This document shows positions 26,941-36,875 of a stretch of DNA of 64,000 nt, piece after piece. This DNA comes from an uncultured Saprospiraceae bacterium (GTDB taxonomy: Bacteria > Bacteroidota > Bacteroidia > Chitinophagales > Saprospiraceae). The DNA lies in assembly GCA_937944245.1 (NCBI GenBank), contig CALDYY010000072.1:1-64000 (forward strand), in the 5' to 3' direction. The notes beneath the pieces are model-generated. The model was not told where the DNA came from, ran no database searches, and worked only from the letters and a program-made list of their open reading frames with translations. Numbering within the stretch: position 1 is the first letter of the stretch; every line of letters starts with the position of its first letter. The translations under genes and the position numbers were made by a program.

Positions 26941-28503
26941 ATGAGATTAATTGTTTATTCCAGAATAGCACTATGCTTATTTTTAGCCACATTATTAACC
27001 AATTGCGAAATAGAAGATGCTAGTGAAGAAGGTGAGCTTAGTTTACCAAACATACTAATAATTTACACCGATGATTTAGGCTATGGCGATGTGAGTTGCT
27101 ACACAGCTACGGAGTTAAAAACGCCTAACATTGATGCCTTAGCAAAAGGTGGAATAAAATTTACCAACGGATACGCTACTTCAGCTACCTGTACACCAAG
27201 TAGATACGCTATACTAACGGGTATGTACCCATGGAGGAATACAGAAGCAAAAATATTACCAGGTTCGGCACCATTACTTATTGATACCAATCAAATGACA
27301 GTGCCAAAAATGTTAAAAACAAAAGGTTATCACACTGGTATAGTCGGTAAATGGCATCTAGGACTTGGCACTGGTGTTGTGAACTGGAATGAGCGGGTTT
27401 CTCCAGGACCAAATGAAGTTGGCTTTGATTATGCTTACATCATGGCTGCCACACAAGATAGAGTACCCACTGTTTACATTAAAGATGGTTATGTGGAGGG
27501 GCTTGAAAAAGACGATCCTATTTATGTAGATTATGAAAATAATTTTGAAGGGCAGCCTACTGGCAAAGATAACCCTGAACTTCTAAGAATGAAGTGGCAT
27601 CATGGTCATAATAGCAGCATAGTCAATGGCATACCAAGAATTGGATACATGAAAGGGGGAGAAAAAGCCAAATGGGTTGATGAGGATATGGCGGATAATT
27701 TCTTGATGAAGGCACAAACATATATTAAAGAAAAAGCCAAAGACAAAAAGCCTTTCTTCTTGTATTATGGTATGCAGCAGCCTCATGTCCCAAGAACGCC
27801 ACACCCAAGATTTGTGGGTAAATCAGGTATGGGACCAAGAGGAGATGTGATTATAGAAACTGACTGGTGCATTGGTGAATTGATAAAAACTTTGGAGGAA
27901 CAAGGAATCCTCGAAAATACTTTGGTTATATTTACTTCTGATAATGGTCCTGTGCTCAATGATGGATATTATGATGATGCAGTAGAACTACTAGGAAAAC
28001 ATGACCCAAATGGTGGTTTGAGGGGTGGAAAATACAGTCTTTATGAAGCAGGAACAAGAGTTCCTTTCATCACTTATTGGAAAGGTAGAATCAAGCCAGG
28101 AGTGAGTGATGCCTTAGTTTGTCAGATAGATTTTCTATCGTCTTTTGCTAGTCTTGTAAATAGTGATATTACAACGAGTGATAGTCAAAACTTTATAGAT
28201 TTATTGCTGGGAAAAAGTAATATCGGTAGAGAAGATCTTGTTATTGAGGCTACTACACGTACAGCATACAGAAAGGGGGATTATGTAATGATTCCACCAT
28301 ATGAGGGGGAAGAATTGAACAAACTGGTTAATATTGAGGTAGGGAATACACCTAATTTTCAACTCTTTAATTTAAGACTCGATCCAGGGCAAAAGAAAAA
28401 TATTGCTAAAGAAGAACCAGAAAGACTAGAAGCGATGATTACAGGTTTTAAAGCCATCAGAGGGGAAGATTATAATAAATTTGAAAAACTTATCCTCAAA
28501 TAA
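26941..28503 (+). CDS. S1 family sulfatase (lipoprotein)
   Basis: Sulfatase of 520 residues with a lipobox ending at C22 (LLTNCEIED). It has the fold start PNILIIYTDDLGYGDVSCY (D44, D45), formylglycine signature C84-T-P-S-R-Y with AILTGMYPWR, VGKWHLGLG and FTSDNGPV. It is of the arylsulfatase A/GalNAc-6-sulfatase type. It is the first gene of unit C, transcribed divergently from GH110 copy B across a 250-bp gap. Its stop overlaps the next start (TAATG), so the two sulfatases are translationally coupled and probably act on neighbouring sulfate positions (inference). Confidence 0.92.
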   Translation: MRLIVYSRIALCLFLATLLTNCEIEDASEEGELSLPNILIIYTDDLGYGDVSCYTATELKTPNIDALAKGGIKFTNGYATSATCTPSRYAILTGMYPWRNTEAKILPGSAPLLIDTNQMTVPKMLKTKGYHTGIVGKWHLGLGTGVVNWNERVSPGPNEVGFDYAYIMAATQDRVPTVYIKDGYVEGLEKDDPIYVDYENNFEGQPTGKDNPELLRMKWHHGHNSSIVNGIPRIGYMKGGEKAKWVDEDMADNFLMKAQTYIKEKAKDKKPFFLYYGMQQPHVPRTPHPRFVGKSGMGPRGDVIIETDWCIGELIKTLEEQGILENTLVIFTSDNGPVLNDGYYDDAVELLGKHDPNGGLRGGKYSLYEAGTRVPFITYWKGRIKPGVSDALVCQIDFLSSFASLVNSDITTSDSQNFIDLLLGKSNIGREDLVIEATTRTAYRKGDYVMIPPYEGEELNKLVNIEVGNTPNFQLFNLRLDPGQKKNIAKEEPERLEAMITGFKAIRGEDYNKFEKLILK

Positions 28504-30125
28504 TGATAAATACTCAATCTAAAAAGTCCATGATTTTAAAAAACATCACAATGCTTTTAGTATTTCTCATGGCTACGTCATCTACTAACATAAGAAATCC
28601 CATAGAAATCACCAAAATTCAAAAACCAAACATACTATTCATATTAGTTGATGATTTGGGTTACCACGACTTAGGCTTTACTGGGAGTAAATATTACGAA
28701 ACGCCCAACATAGATGCCTTGGCAAAAAGAGGTACGGTATTTTCGCAAGGATACGCTAGTAGTAGAGTATGCAGCCCATCCCGTGCAAGCATAATGACTG
28801 GTAAATTTACAGCAAGACATGGTATCACAGACTGGATAGGGGCAAAAACGGGTAGCGAATGGCGAACGCTGAATAGGCACGACAAACTATTGCCTGCCGA
28901 CAATGTAGCTGAATTGCCTGCCGCTGAGGTTACCCTTGCAGAGGCTATGAAAGCGGGTGGATACAAAACATTTTTTGCCGGCAAATGGCATCTCGGAGGA
29001 GAAGGCTCTTCGCCTGAAGATCACGGTTTTGACATTAACAAAGGCGGATACCATAGTGGCAGTCCACTAGGAGGCTATTTTGCACCATTTAATAATCCAG
29101 TTTTAGATGATGGACCAAGTGGCGAAAATCTTACCATGCGATTAGCTATGGAGACCATGTCATTTATGAAGCAAAATCAAAATACACCTTTTTTTGCATT
29201 GCTATCCTTTTATGCTGTTCATAGTCCCATTCAAACTACTCAAGAAAAATGGAGTAAATATCGAGATAAGGCAGAAGCTCAAGGCATAAAGGAAACTGGG
29301 TTTAACATGGAAAGAAAACTTCCGATACGCCAAAATCAGGATAATCCTGTTTATGCTGGATTGGTGGAAAGTGTGGATGATGCTGTCGGTTTGGTTATGA
29401 ATGGACTACAAGCACTGGGATTGGATAAAAATACCATTGTTATATTTACTTCTGATAATGGTGGCGTAGCATCAGGGGATAATTTTTCTACTGCTAACCT
29501 GCCACAACGAGGAGGTAAGGGGTATCAATGGGAGGGGGGCATTAGAGTACCTTACGTCATTTATGTACCATGGGCTAACAAAAGTGGCAACGAAATTGAA
29601 TATCCTGTTACAAGTGCTGATTTTTTCCCTACAATTTTACATTATGCTAATCTTAATTTATTATCTAATCAACATATTGATGGCATCAGTCTAAGACCGC
29701 TCATAGAAAAAGGCAAAAAACCGAAAGAAAGAGCACTTTACTGGCATTATCCGCATTATGGTAATCAAGGTGGCGATCCTTCATCCATCATTCGCAAAGG
29801 AGATTGGAAGTTGATACACTATTATGAAGATGGGAAAAATGAGCTTTATAATCTCAAAACTGATTCTTCTGAAAAAATAAACCTCGTGGATATTCACCCT
29901 CGAATCAGTAATCAATTATATGCTAATCTAAAAAAATGGTTGGTCAGTGTAGGAGCAAAATACCCAATTCCTGATCCTGATTTCGACCCTGAAAAGAGAA
30001 AGGAGTACGAAAAGTCAGTAGTTGAGAAATTGTTGCCAAGATTAGAAAACGAAAGAAAAAATATGTTATCTAAAGATTTTCAACCTAATGCTGACTGGTG
30101 GGAAAGCAAAGCAACTAAAAATTAA
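28503..30125 (+). CDS. S1 family sulfatase
   Basis: Sulfatase of 540 residues with a hydrophobic signal segment (about 10-30). It has PNILFILVDDLGYHDLGF (D50, D51), signature C90-S-P-S-R with ASIMTGKFTARHGITDW, FAGKWHLGG and FTSDNGGVAS. The start used overlaps the previous stop by one base; ATG at 28530 is an alternative giving a tidier signal peptide. The C-terminal tail (WHYPHYGNQGG..., KGDWKLIHYYEDG) is typical of S1 glycan sulfatases. It is the last PUL gene before the housekeeping block. It needs formylglycine maturation by an enzyme encoded elsewhere. Confidence 0.92.
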   Translation: MINTQSKKSMILKNITMLLVFLMATSSTNIRNPIEITKIQKPNILFILVDDLGYHDLGFTGSKYYETPNIDALAKRGTVFSQGYASSRVCSPSRASIMTGKFTARHGITDWIGAKTGSEWRTLNRHDKLLPADNVAELPAAEVTLAEAMKAGGYKTFFAGKWHLGGEGSSPEDHGFDINKGGYHSGSPLGGYFAPFNNPVLDDGPSGENLTMRLAMETMSFMKQNQNTPFFALLSFYAVHSPIQTTQEKWSKYRDKAEAQGIKETGFNMERKLPIRQNQDNPVYAGLVESVDDAVGLVMNGLQALGLDKNTIVIFTSDNGGVASGDNFSTANLPQRGGKGYQWEGGIRVPYVIYVPWANKSGNEIEYPVTSADFFPTILHYANLNLLSNQHIDGISLRPLIEKGKKPKERALYWHYPHYGNQGGDPSSIIRKGDWKLIHYYEDGKNELYNLKTDSSEKINLVDIHPRISNQLYANLKKWLVSVGAKYPIPDPDFDPEKRKEYEKSVVEKLLPRLENERKNMLSKDFQPNADWWESKATKN

Positions 30126-30281
30126 GATTTTGTCTAAATTTACAAGAAATGGAACAAGGAATCAGTGTTGTGAACTTTATAAACTCTTAAAATTGAAAAA
30201 TGCACAAGAACAATACAAAAGATTATCTCATTGCCAGTGGGGGAGATGTACAGGATTCCGAAAAGCATAATCATCACTAAT

Positions 30282-30320
30282 AAAAAAAGCCCATAAAGTC
30301 TTCAAAGACCTTATGGGCTA
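30282..30320 (-). terminator. Terminator after groEL, possibly bidirectional
   Basis: A 13-bp stem with one mismatch (arms AGCCCATAAAGTC and GACCTTATGGGCT) and a 6-base loop. On the minus strand it is followed by seven T residues. It lies 24 bp past the groEL stop and also faces the end of sulfatase unit C. Confidence 0.85.
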
Positions 30321-30343
30321 AAATTTACTTTCTTGAATTTAGA

Positions 30344-31987
<1,644 letters not shown>

Positions 31988-32043
31988 TTAGGTGAACGAA
32001 AATAAATTAGTTGGAAAAATAAAATGATGCGTTAAAGAGAAAA

Positions 32044-32319
32044 CTAATCCTCTAAAACTACAAGAATATCGTCCTCACGCATGATGAGGTATTCCTCTCC
32101 ATCGTAAGTCAACTCTTGTCCGGCGTATTTGCCGTAAAGTACAATGTCTCCAATAGTAACCGTCATCATGTTACCATCTTTGCCGGAGCCAACTGCCACC
32201 ACTTGCCCTCTTTGTGGTTTTTCTTTAGCTGTGTCAGGAATGATGAGTCCTCCTTTTGTTTTTGTATCTGCGGGAGCTGGTTTTACGACTACCCTGTCGT
32301 TAATAGGCTTCATCTTCAT
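32044..32319 (-). CDS. groS: Co-chaperonin GroES
   Basis: Lid subunit of the chaperonin, 91 residues. It has [34 protein letters not shown] (first motif with the mobile loop) and [31 protein letters not shown] at the end. The start could be the first or third codon (MKMKPI). It is the first gene of the groES-groEL operon. No CIRCE element is seen upstream, in keeping with the lack of HrcA control in most Bacteroidota. Confidence 0.98.
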   Translation of the reverse strand: MKMKPINDRVVVKPAPADTKTKGGLIIPDTAKEKPQRGQVVAVGSGKDGNMMTVTIGDIVLYGKYAGQELTYDGEEYLIMREDDILVVLED

Positions 32320-32679
32320 TGCTAATCAAATTTTTTATAATGAAAGAATAATTTTTGCTTTTTTTATTTGGTTGCTTGTTTCTTATTTAGCAACAACATG
32401 ATAGTAGCATAGAATGTGCCAACTTTTTGAAACTGACATTTTTGCATCCTAAAACTTGATTCTGACTTTTTTAGGCACATAAAATGGAAGACATGGTCAT
32501 AATGAAACGCCAAAATGACACTTTAGTACAAGAGTAATTTTTTAGGCAATGGACTTCATGCAGTAAAGCCAACTTTAATAAATGATGTTAACATCTCCTA
32601 TTACACTAAATGTCTTCAAGCCGACAGCATCATATTTCCTTTAGCGACGTTCTTTGTAGTAGAAACAATCGAACAAGAA
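32320..32679. other. Divergent intergenic region between groES and the DM13 gene
   Basis: A 360-bp gap with no credible gene. It holds an inverted repeat GTTGCT-N12-AGCAAC (32371-32376 and 32389-32394), 52-75 bp before the groES start. That could be a heat-shock operator or just part of the leader. It is not CIRCE. I found no consensus -33/-7 pair for either gene with confidence. Confidence 0.4.
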
Positions 32680-33600
32680 ATGATGAAATTAATGTTCCCT
32701 TACACCACTTTGTTGGTAGTATTATTGCTCAATAGCTGCATCAATACTGAAATTGTGCCAGAAATTCTCCAACCTAAGTTGTCCATCACACCTAAGAGTG
32801 TGAGCCTTACACTTGGTCAGACCACTCGACTAGATGCCATTTATGTGGATGAAAAAAATATAGAACGTCCCGAACTGGTGCAATGGAAAAGTAACCTACC
32901 TGCTATTGCTGACATTGCTATTGATGGAGTGGTTACAGCAAAAGCGATTGGTCAGGTTTGGATAGTCGCTCGTGTAGGTAGCGCTTTAGCAGATTCAACT
33001 TTGGTAACCGTAGTAACTGACCCAAATGCTGTGGCAAAGGTGGAAATTACAGCACCTAATAACACGATTGCTGTTGGGGCAAATCTTCAATTTGCAGCTA
33101 ATGTGCAAAACATGAACAATCAAGCTATTCAAGGTAAAACAGTAGTTTGGCAAAGTTCCAATAGTGCTGTGTTGAGCATTAATAATAATGGTTTAGCTAC
33201 TGCAGTGGCTTTAGGTACAGCGCAAGTAACAGCTACTGTGGATGGTATCAAGAGTGTCCCTTTTGTAGTAACAGTAAGTGCTAGTAGCACTAGCCGAAGT
33301 GGCACATTCAGAGGTAATGCAAGTTACAACGTGATGGGAGATGCTACTTTTGAAGTAGGCAAAGTAAGCTTTGCCAACAACTTCCGTACTTCAAACGGTC
33401 CTGGATTAAGGGTTTATTTAGCTAAAAACGCTCCAGGTGTATTGACTTCATCTAACAGTGTGGCGTTAGGTAACTTGAAAATGACTTCTGGCGCACAAAC
33501 CTATGATGTCCCTACCAATGTATCATTAACAGATTTTGATTTTGTGGTAGTTTATTGTCAACCTTTTAACGTAGCTTTTGGGTTCGCTCGCTTAGATTAA
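32680..33600 (+). CDS. Lipoprotein with Ig-like (Big2) repeats and a DM13 domain
   Basis: Exported lipoprotein of 306 residues with a lipobox ending at C20 (LLLNSCINTE). It has two bacterial Ig-like group 2 repeats (about 35-112 and 117-200; SVSLTLGQTTRLDAI, WKSNLPAIADI, WQSSNSAVLSINNNGLATAVALGTAQVTA-like) and a C-terminal DM13 domain (about 203-306; GTFRGNASYNVMGDATFEV, NGPGLRVYLAKN, YDVPTNVSLTDFDFVVVYCQPFNVAFGFARL). DM13 is proposed to be a redox or electron-transfer-linked domain with a conserved Cys, present here in VVYCQPF. It is followed after 27 bp by an outer-membrane protein gene, probably in one operon. ATG at 32683 is an equally good start. Confidence 0.8.
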   Translation: MMKLMFPYTTLLVVLLLNSCINTEIVPEILQPKLSITPKSVSLTLGQTTRLDAIYVDEKNIERPELVQWKSNLPAIADIAIDGVVTAKAIGQVWIVARVGSALADSTLVTVVTDPNAVAKVEITAPNNTIAVGANLQFAANVQNMNNQAIQGKTVVWQSSNSAVLSINNNGLATAVALGTAQVTATVDGIKSVPFVVTVSASSTSRSGTFRGNASYNVMGDATFEVGKVSFANNFRTSNGPGLRVYLAKNAPGVLTSSNSVALGNLKMTSGAQTYDVPTNVSLTDFDFVVVYCQPFNVAFGFARLD

Positions 33601-33627
33601 CATAAAACATTAAAAGCATTATTTATT

Positions 33628-34488
33628 ATGAAAAATTGCCTAAAACTAATCCTCACTTCAATATTCATTATTACTACTTTTAGTATTGGTCTTGCAGGTG
33701 GCTGGCCTCAGCCTAAAGGGAATGGGTTTTTTAAACTTGATTTCACCGCTATCCATGCACGAAAATTATACGGCGCTGATGGTAGTATTTTTAATCTCAA
33801 CGGTGCTGGTACACAACTTGGTTACTACAACACGTCTTTTTACGGCGAATATGGCATTACTAATCGTTTGACGGTGGTGAGTTATGTTCCGTTTTTTGTG
33901 CGCAATAAAGTCAACGAAGGTATTGGCGCTATCACTGGTGAAATTTTACAACCCGGTTTATCCAATAATTCCATTGGCGACATTGATTTGGGCTTGCGTT
34001 ATGGGCTATTTTCCAAAGGAGGGGTATCCATTGCTGCCTTGTTATTCTTGGGTTTGCCTACGGGCGACGCTACTAATGAAAATTTGCTCTTCACAGGCGA
34101 CGGTGAATTTAACCAACTGCTTCGCTTGGAGGCGGGGGTTGGAGCAGCTAAATGGTATGCCACAGGCTATGTAGGTTTCAATAACCGCACCAACAATTTT
34201 TCTGATGAATTTCGCTACGAAATAGAGTTTGGGCATAAATTTCTAAACAATCAACTCATCGCTGGTGTCAAACTTGCAGGCATAAAATCCTTCAATAACG
34301 GCGACCCCACTAATGGCGGCAATGGTTTATTTGCTAACAACGTAGAATTCCTTTCGCCTCAGGCTTTCTTAGCGTATGAATTTAAAAATAATTTTGGCGT
34401 AAGTGCGCAAATTGCGGGTGTGTTAAATGGTCAAAATGTACTTGCTGCTCCTTCGGTTTCTTTTGGTGTATATCGAAAATTGAATTGA
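33628..34488 (+). CDS. Outer-membrane beta-barrel protein (transporter-like)
   Basis: Protein of 286 residues with a signal peptide (about 1-23), then GGWPQPKGNGFFKLDF and alternating amphipathic strands with Gly/Asn turns through to the C-terminus (VSFGVYRKLN). It resembles small barrels annotated as meta-pathway/phenol-degradation-like transporters. The substrate is unknown. Its position 27 bp downstream of the DM13 lipoprotein suggests a shared envelope role. No periplasmic domain was seen. Confidence 0.6.
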   Translation: MKNCLKLILTSIFIITTFSIGLAGGWPQPKGNGFFKLDFTAIHARKLYGADGSIFNLNGAGTQLGYYNTSFYGEYGITNRLTVVSYVPFFVRNKVNEGIGAITGEILQPGLSNNSIGDIDLGLRYGLFSKGGVSIAALLFLGLPTGDATNENLLFTGDGEFNQLLRLEAGVGAAKWYATGYVGFNNRTNNFSDEFRYEIEFGHKFLNNQLIAGVKLAGIKSFNNGDPTNGGNGLFANNVEFLSPQAFLAYEFKNNFGVSAQIAGVLNGQNVLAAPSVSFGVYRKLN

Positions 34489-34522
34489 AATAAAAGGTAT
34501 AACATATAATCGGAACTTACAC

Positions 34523-34552
34523 TTGCTTTTTATTTTGCTTTGGTTACCTTTA
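34523..34552 (+). promoter_or_regulatory. Bacteroidota-type promoter of the 34569 lipoprotein gene
   Basis: TTG at 34523-34525, a 19-bp spacer, and TACCTTTA at 34545-34552, matching the TTG-N19-TAnnTTTG consensus except for the last base. The start codon follows 17 bp later, implying a very short leader. Confidence 0.6.
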
Positions 34553-34568
34553 GCAAAAAAATATACTT

Positions 34569-35318
34569 ATGTATTTTAGATTACTATTTTTATTCTTGAT
34601 TAGCTTTTTCTTTGTGTTATCTTGCAGCCCTGTCGTTACTTCGTCTAACAAAATGACGAACACTATTTTGCAGTACAAAATGAAGGAAGCACTGAGAATG
34701 TGGGAAGGAAATGCCATCAGACAGGATACTTCTTACACTGATGCATATTACGAAAAGTTTAATACATTTATCAATAACGGGCTTCGGTACAATTATGCCA
34801 TTCTCAATGAGATGGCTTCTGTTTCTATCTTGGAAGCGGCAGTAGGCAAAAAAATATTTCTTTCTGGTCCTCATGAAAAAGAACTCAACTTTTATTCCAC
34901 CAAAAGTTTTGGATACTACAACCCTGAGTTTATTGCGAAAGCAGCAAAAGTAATTGACTATAGTTTGTCTAACGACAAAGTATTTACTCAACTAGGAAGA
35001 TACGTTTACAATAGGCAATTACAGCAAATGATGCGCTTATATCATCAAAGCTATCAACATTTGAAAGCTAATCCTGCTATGACTAAGCAGATTATTGCAG
35101 ATTACAAAGCAGCTATGCAAAATGGTGATGAGGCAGGAGCGTTTATTCAGTCAGTATTTACAGCATTTGCCGATGAAAAAGAAGAATTGGGTAGGGACTG
35201 GTACGTTGCTAACACAGCACCCGGATTTTGGGTTAGAAGAATCATAGACGGCACTGCCGACCAAATCTACGATGTACTCAAAACAGTAATGACAGTTTAT
35301 GATAAAGAAGCCTTGTAA
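34569..35318 (+). CDS. Lipoprotein of unknown function
   Basis: Exported lipoprotein of 249 residues with lipobox Cys at C19 (VLSCSPVV). The rest is mostly alpha-helical with many aromatic residues. No motif was recognised, and there is no coiled coil or repeat. It has its own promoter and stands alone between the barrel protein gene and the sirtuin gene. I do not assign a function. Confidence 0.6.
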   Translation: MYFRLLFLFLISFFFVLSCSPVVTSSNKMTNTILQYKMKEALRMWEGNAIRQDTSYTDAYYEKFNTFINNGLRYNYAILNEMASVSILEAAVGKKIFLSGPHEKELNFYSTKSFGYYNPEFIAKAAKVIDYSLSNDKVFTQLGRYVYNRQLQQMMRLYHQSYQHLKANPAMTKQIIADYKAAMQNGDEAGAFIQSVFTAFADEKEELGRDWYVANTAPGFWVRRIIDGTADQIYDVLKTVMTVYDKEAL

Positions 35319-35375
35319 GTAATTGATTACAAGTTGATTAGTATGGAAATTGCCAAAATCTATTTTAGGACAAAG

Positions 35376-35402
35376 TTGTAATTGATATTAATGCTACTTT
35401 TG
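35376..35402 (+). promoter_or_regulatory. Candidate promoter of the sirtuin gene
   Basis: TACTTTTG at 35395-35402 fits the -7 consensus TAnnTTTG. A TTG at 35376 lies upstream with a slightly short 16-bp spacer. The box overlaps the first codons of the longest open frame, which supports translation from ATG 35424. Confidence 0.45.
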
Positions 35403-35423
35403 TATGCCTTAAATAATTATAAA

Positions 35424-36122
35424 ATGAACCAAAAAATAGTAGTCCTTACAGGTGCAGGTGTTAGTGCAGAAAGTGGTATTCAAACATTTCGCGATGCTGG
35501 TGGGCTTTGGGAAGGGCATGATGTTCAACAGGTTGCTAGTCCAGAAGGGTTTAAAGAAAATCCAGCATTGGTACTTGAATTTTACAATCAACGTCGTCGA
35601 ATGATGCACACCGTAGTACCCAATGCGGCTCACTTGGCGTTGGTTAAATTAGAGGAAAAGTATGACACCCAAATTATTACCCAAAATGTAGATGATTTAC
35701 ATGAACGAGCAGGTAGCCAACACATTTTGCATTTGCACGGCGAACTCATAAAAGCGCGAAGCAGCAAATACCCTGATTTGATTTATCATTGGGAAAACGA
35801 TATTGTCATTGGTGACCTATGCGAGCGTAGCGCGCAGTTGCGTCCGCATATCGTGTGGTTTGGAGAGGAAGTACCTTTGTATCCTCATGCAGCTAACCTG
35901 ACTTCAGAAGCAGATATTGTCATCATTATTGGGACTTCCATGCAAGTGTATCCTGCTGCAGGTTTAGTTGCTTTTGCTAATCCAGATGCGCTAATTTATT
36001 ACATTGACCCCAAACCTCACATTAGCTACGAATTGAAAATCGCTAAGAATCTAATTGTAATCGCTGAACCTGCCACTATGGGTGTACCCAAAGTAGTAGA
36101 TGAGTTATTAAAAAAGGCTTAA
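35424..36122 (+). CDS. cobB: NAD-dependent protein deacylase, sirtuin class III type
   Basis: Sir2-family enzyme of 232 residues. It removes acyl groups from lysine using NAD. Motifs: GAGVSAESGIQTFRDAGGLWEG (NAD site, about 10-31), TQNVDDLHERAG (about 87-97), catalytic H105 in HLHGEL, and LRPHIVWFGEEVP. Y54 and R57 in EFYNQRRR match the Tyr-x-x-Arg that favours succinyl or malonyl substrates in class III sirtuins. The zinc-finger cysteines are missing (only one Cys in that region), as in other Bacteroidota members. The longer frame from 35382 is rejected because it overlaps the promoter; 35424 starts directly at MNQKIVVLTG. A GNAT acetyltransferase gene follows after 50 bp. Confidence 0.93.
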   Translation: MNQKIVVLTGAGVSAESGIQTFRDAGGLWEGHDVQQVASPEGFKENPALVLEFYNQRRRMMHTVVPNAAHLALVKLEEKYDTQIITQNVDDLHERAGSQHILHLHGELIKARSSKYPDLIYHWENDIVIGDLCERSAQLRPHIVWFGEEVPLYPHAANLTSEADIVIIIGTSMQVYPAAGLVAFANPDALIYYIDPKPHISYELKIAKNLIVIAEPATMGVPKVVDELLKKA

Positions 36123-36172
36123 ATTTCCCAACATCTAAAACCCAATACCTAAAACTTAAAACAACAACATAC

Positions 36173-36634
36173 ATGATTACACCCATCACTAGAATGGCTA
36201 CTTTAGAAGATTTGCCTATGTTGCTGGAATTTGAGCAAGGCATTATTCAAGTAGAACGACCATTTGACCCAACTCTGAGAAAAGGAAAAATTCATTACCA
36301 CGATTTTAAAGCAATCCTACTCGACAGCAATGCAGCAGTGATGGTAGGAGAAATTGATGGCGAAGTGATTGCCTGCGGATTTGCCCAAATTAGAACCGCT
36401 AAAGACTACTTGCAGCACACGCATTATGCGCATCTGGGCGCAATGTTTGTGCAGGAAGACTATCGTGGAAAAGGCGTTAACGCACTGATTATAAATGCGT
36501 TAATGGATTGGGTGAAAACAAAAGACATTACCGAAGTCCGACTGGAGGTCTATGCCGATAATCTATCTGCTATTAAAGCCTACGAAAAAATAGGCTTTAA
36601 TGCGCATTTGCTGGAAATGAGGTTGGGATGGTAA
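36173..36634 (+). CDS. GNAT family N-acetyltransferase
   Basis: Acetyltransferase of 153 residues in the GNAT fold. It has an N-terminal strand/helix (ITRMATLEDLPMLLEFEQGI), the GEIDGEVIACGFAQI strand, HLGAMFVQEDYRGKGVNALIINALMDW (acetyl-CoA motif A with the R-G-K-G loop, about 88-113) and RLEVYADNLSAIKAYEKIGFNAHLLEM (motif B). It transfers an acetyl group to an unknown amine. It follows the sirtuin gene in the same direction, which makes an acylation/deacylation pair conceivable, but nothing in the sequence proves this. Confidence 0.88.
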   Translation: MITPITRMATLEDLPMLLEFEQGIIQVERPFDPTLRKGKIHYHDFKAILLDSNAAVMVGEIDGEVIACGFAQIRTAKDYLQHTHYAHLGAMFVQEDYRGKGVNALIINALMDWVKTKDITEVRLEVYADNLSAIKAYEKIGFNAHLLEMRLGW

Positions 36635-36691
36635 GGCTAATTGCACTTACTTTCCTATATCAATATTGATGAAAAGCCTGAGAAACAAAGG

Positions 36692-36875
36692 CTAACTTTG
36701 AACACTTGCTTTTTTATATGCAGACTTAAAGTCTTCATCATTGCTCAGGTACAACTTCAATGTTTTCAGCATTTTTAATGGAGTATATCGGTTTTTCAGT
36801 TAGGGTTTTAAGTTCATGTAGTTCTTTATTGAATTTTGGCAACTCAATAAAGTTAAGCTCTAACAAATTTAACAT
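36692..36875 (-). pseudogene. Remnant of an Rpn-family nuclease (PDDEXK transposase) gene
   Basis: On the minus strand the first frame reads LNFIELPKFNKELHELKTLTEKPIYSIKNAENIEVVPEQ in pieces and then stops. Shifting frame near 36750 continues with LSNDEDFKSAYKKASVQS and a stop at 36692. The intact gene at 50789 has a matching stretch, IYLEMPNFNKRENELETLYDKWLY, so this is the middle-to-C-terminal part of a decayed relative. The catalytic N-terminal half is missing. It overlaps the last bases of the RsbU-like gene. Confidence 0.6.

Noticed and set aside
30088-30270. 60-codon open frame after the last sulfatase
   Set aside because: It starts inside the sulfatase gene in another frame, has no ribosome-binding site and no recognisable product.
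32320-32679. CIRCE heat-shock element upstream of groES
   Set aside because: The TTAGCACTC-N9-GAGTGCTAA motif is absent; only an unrelated GTTGCT/AGCAAC repeat occurs.
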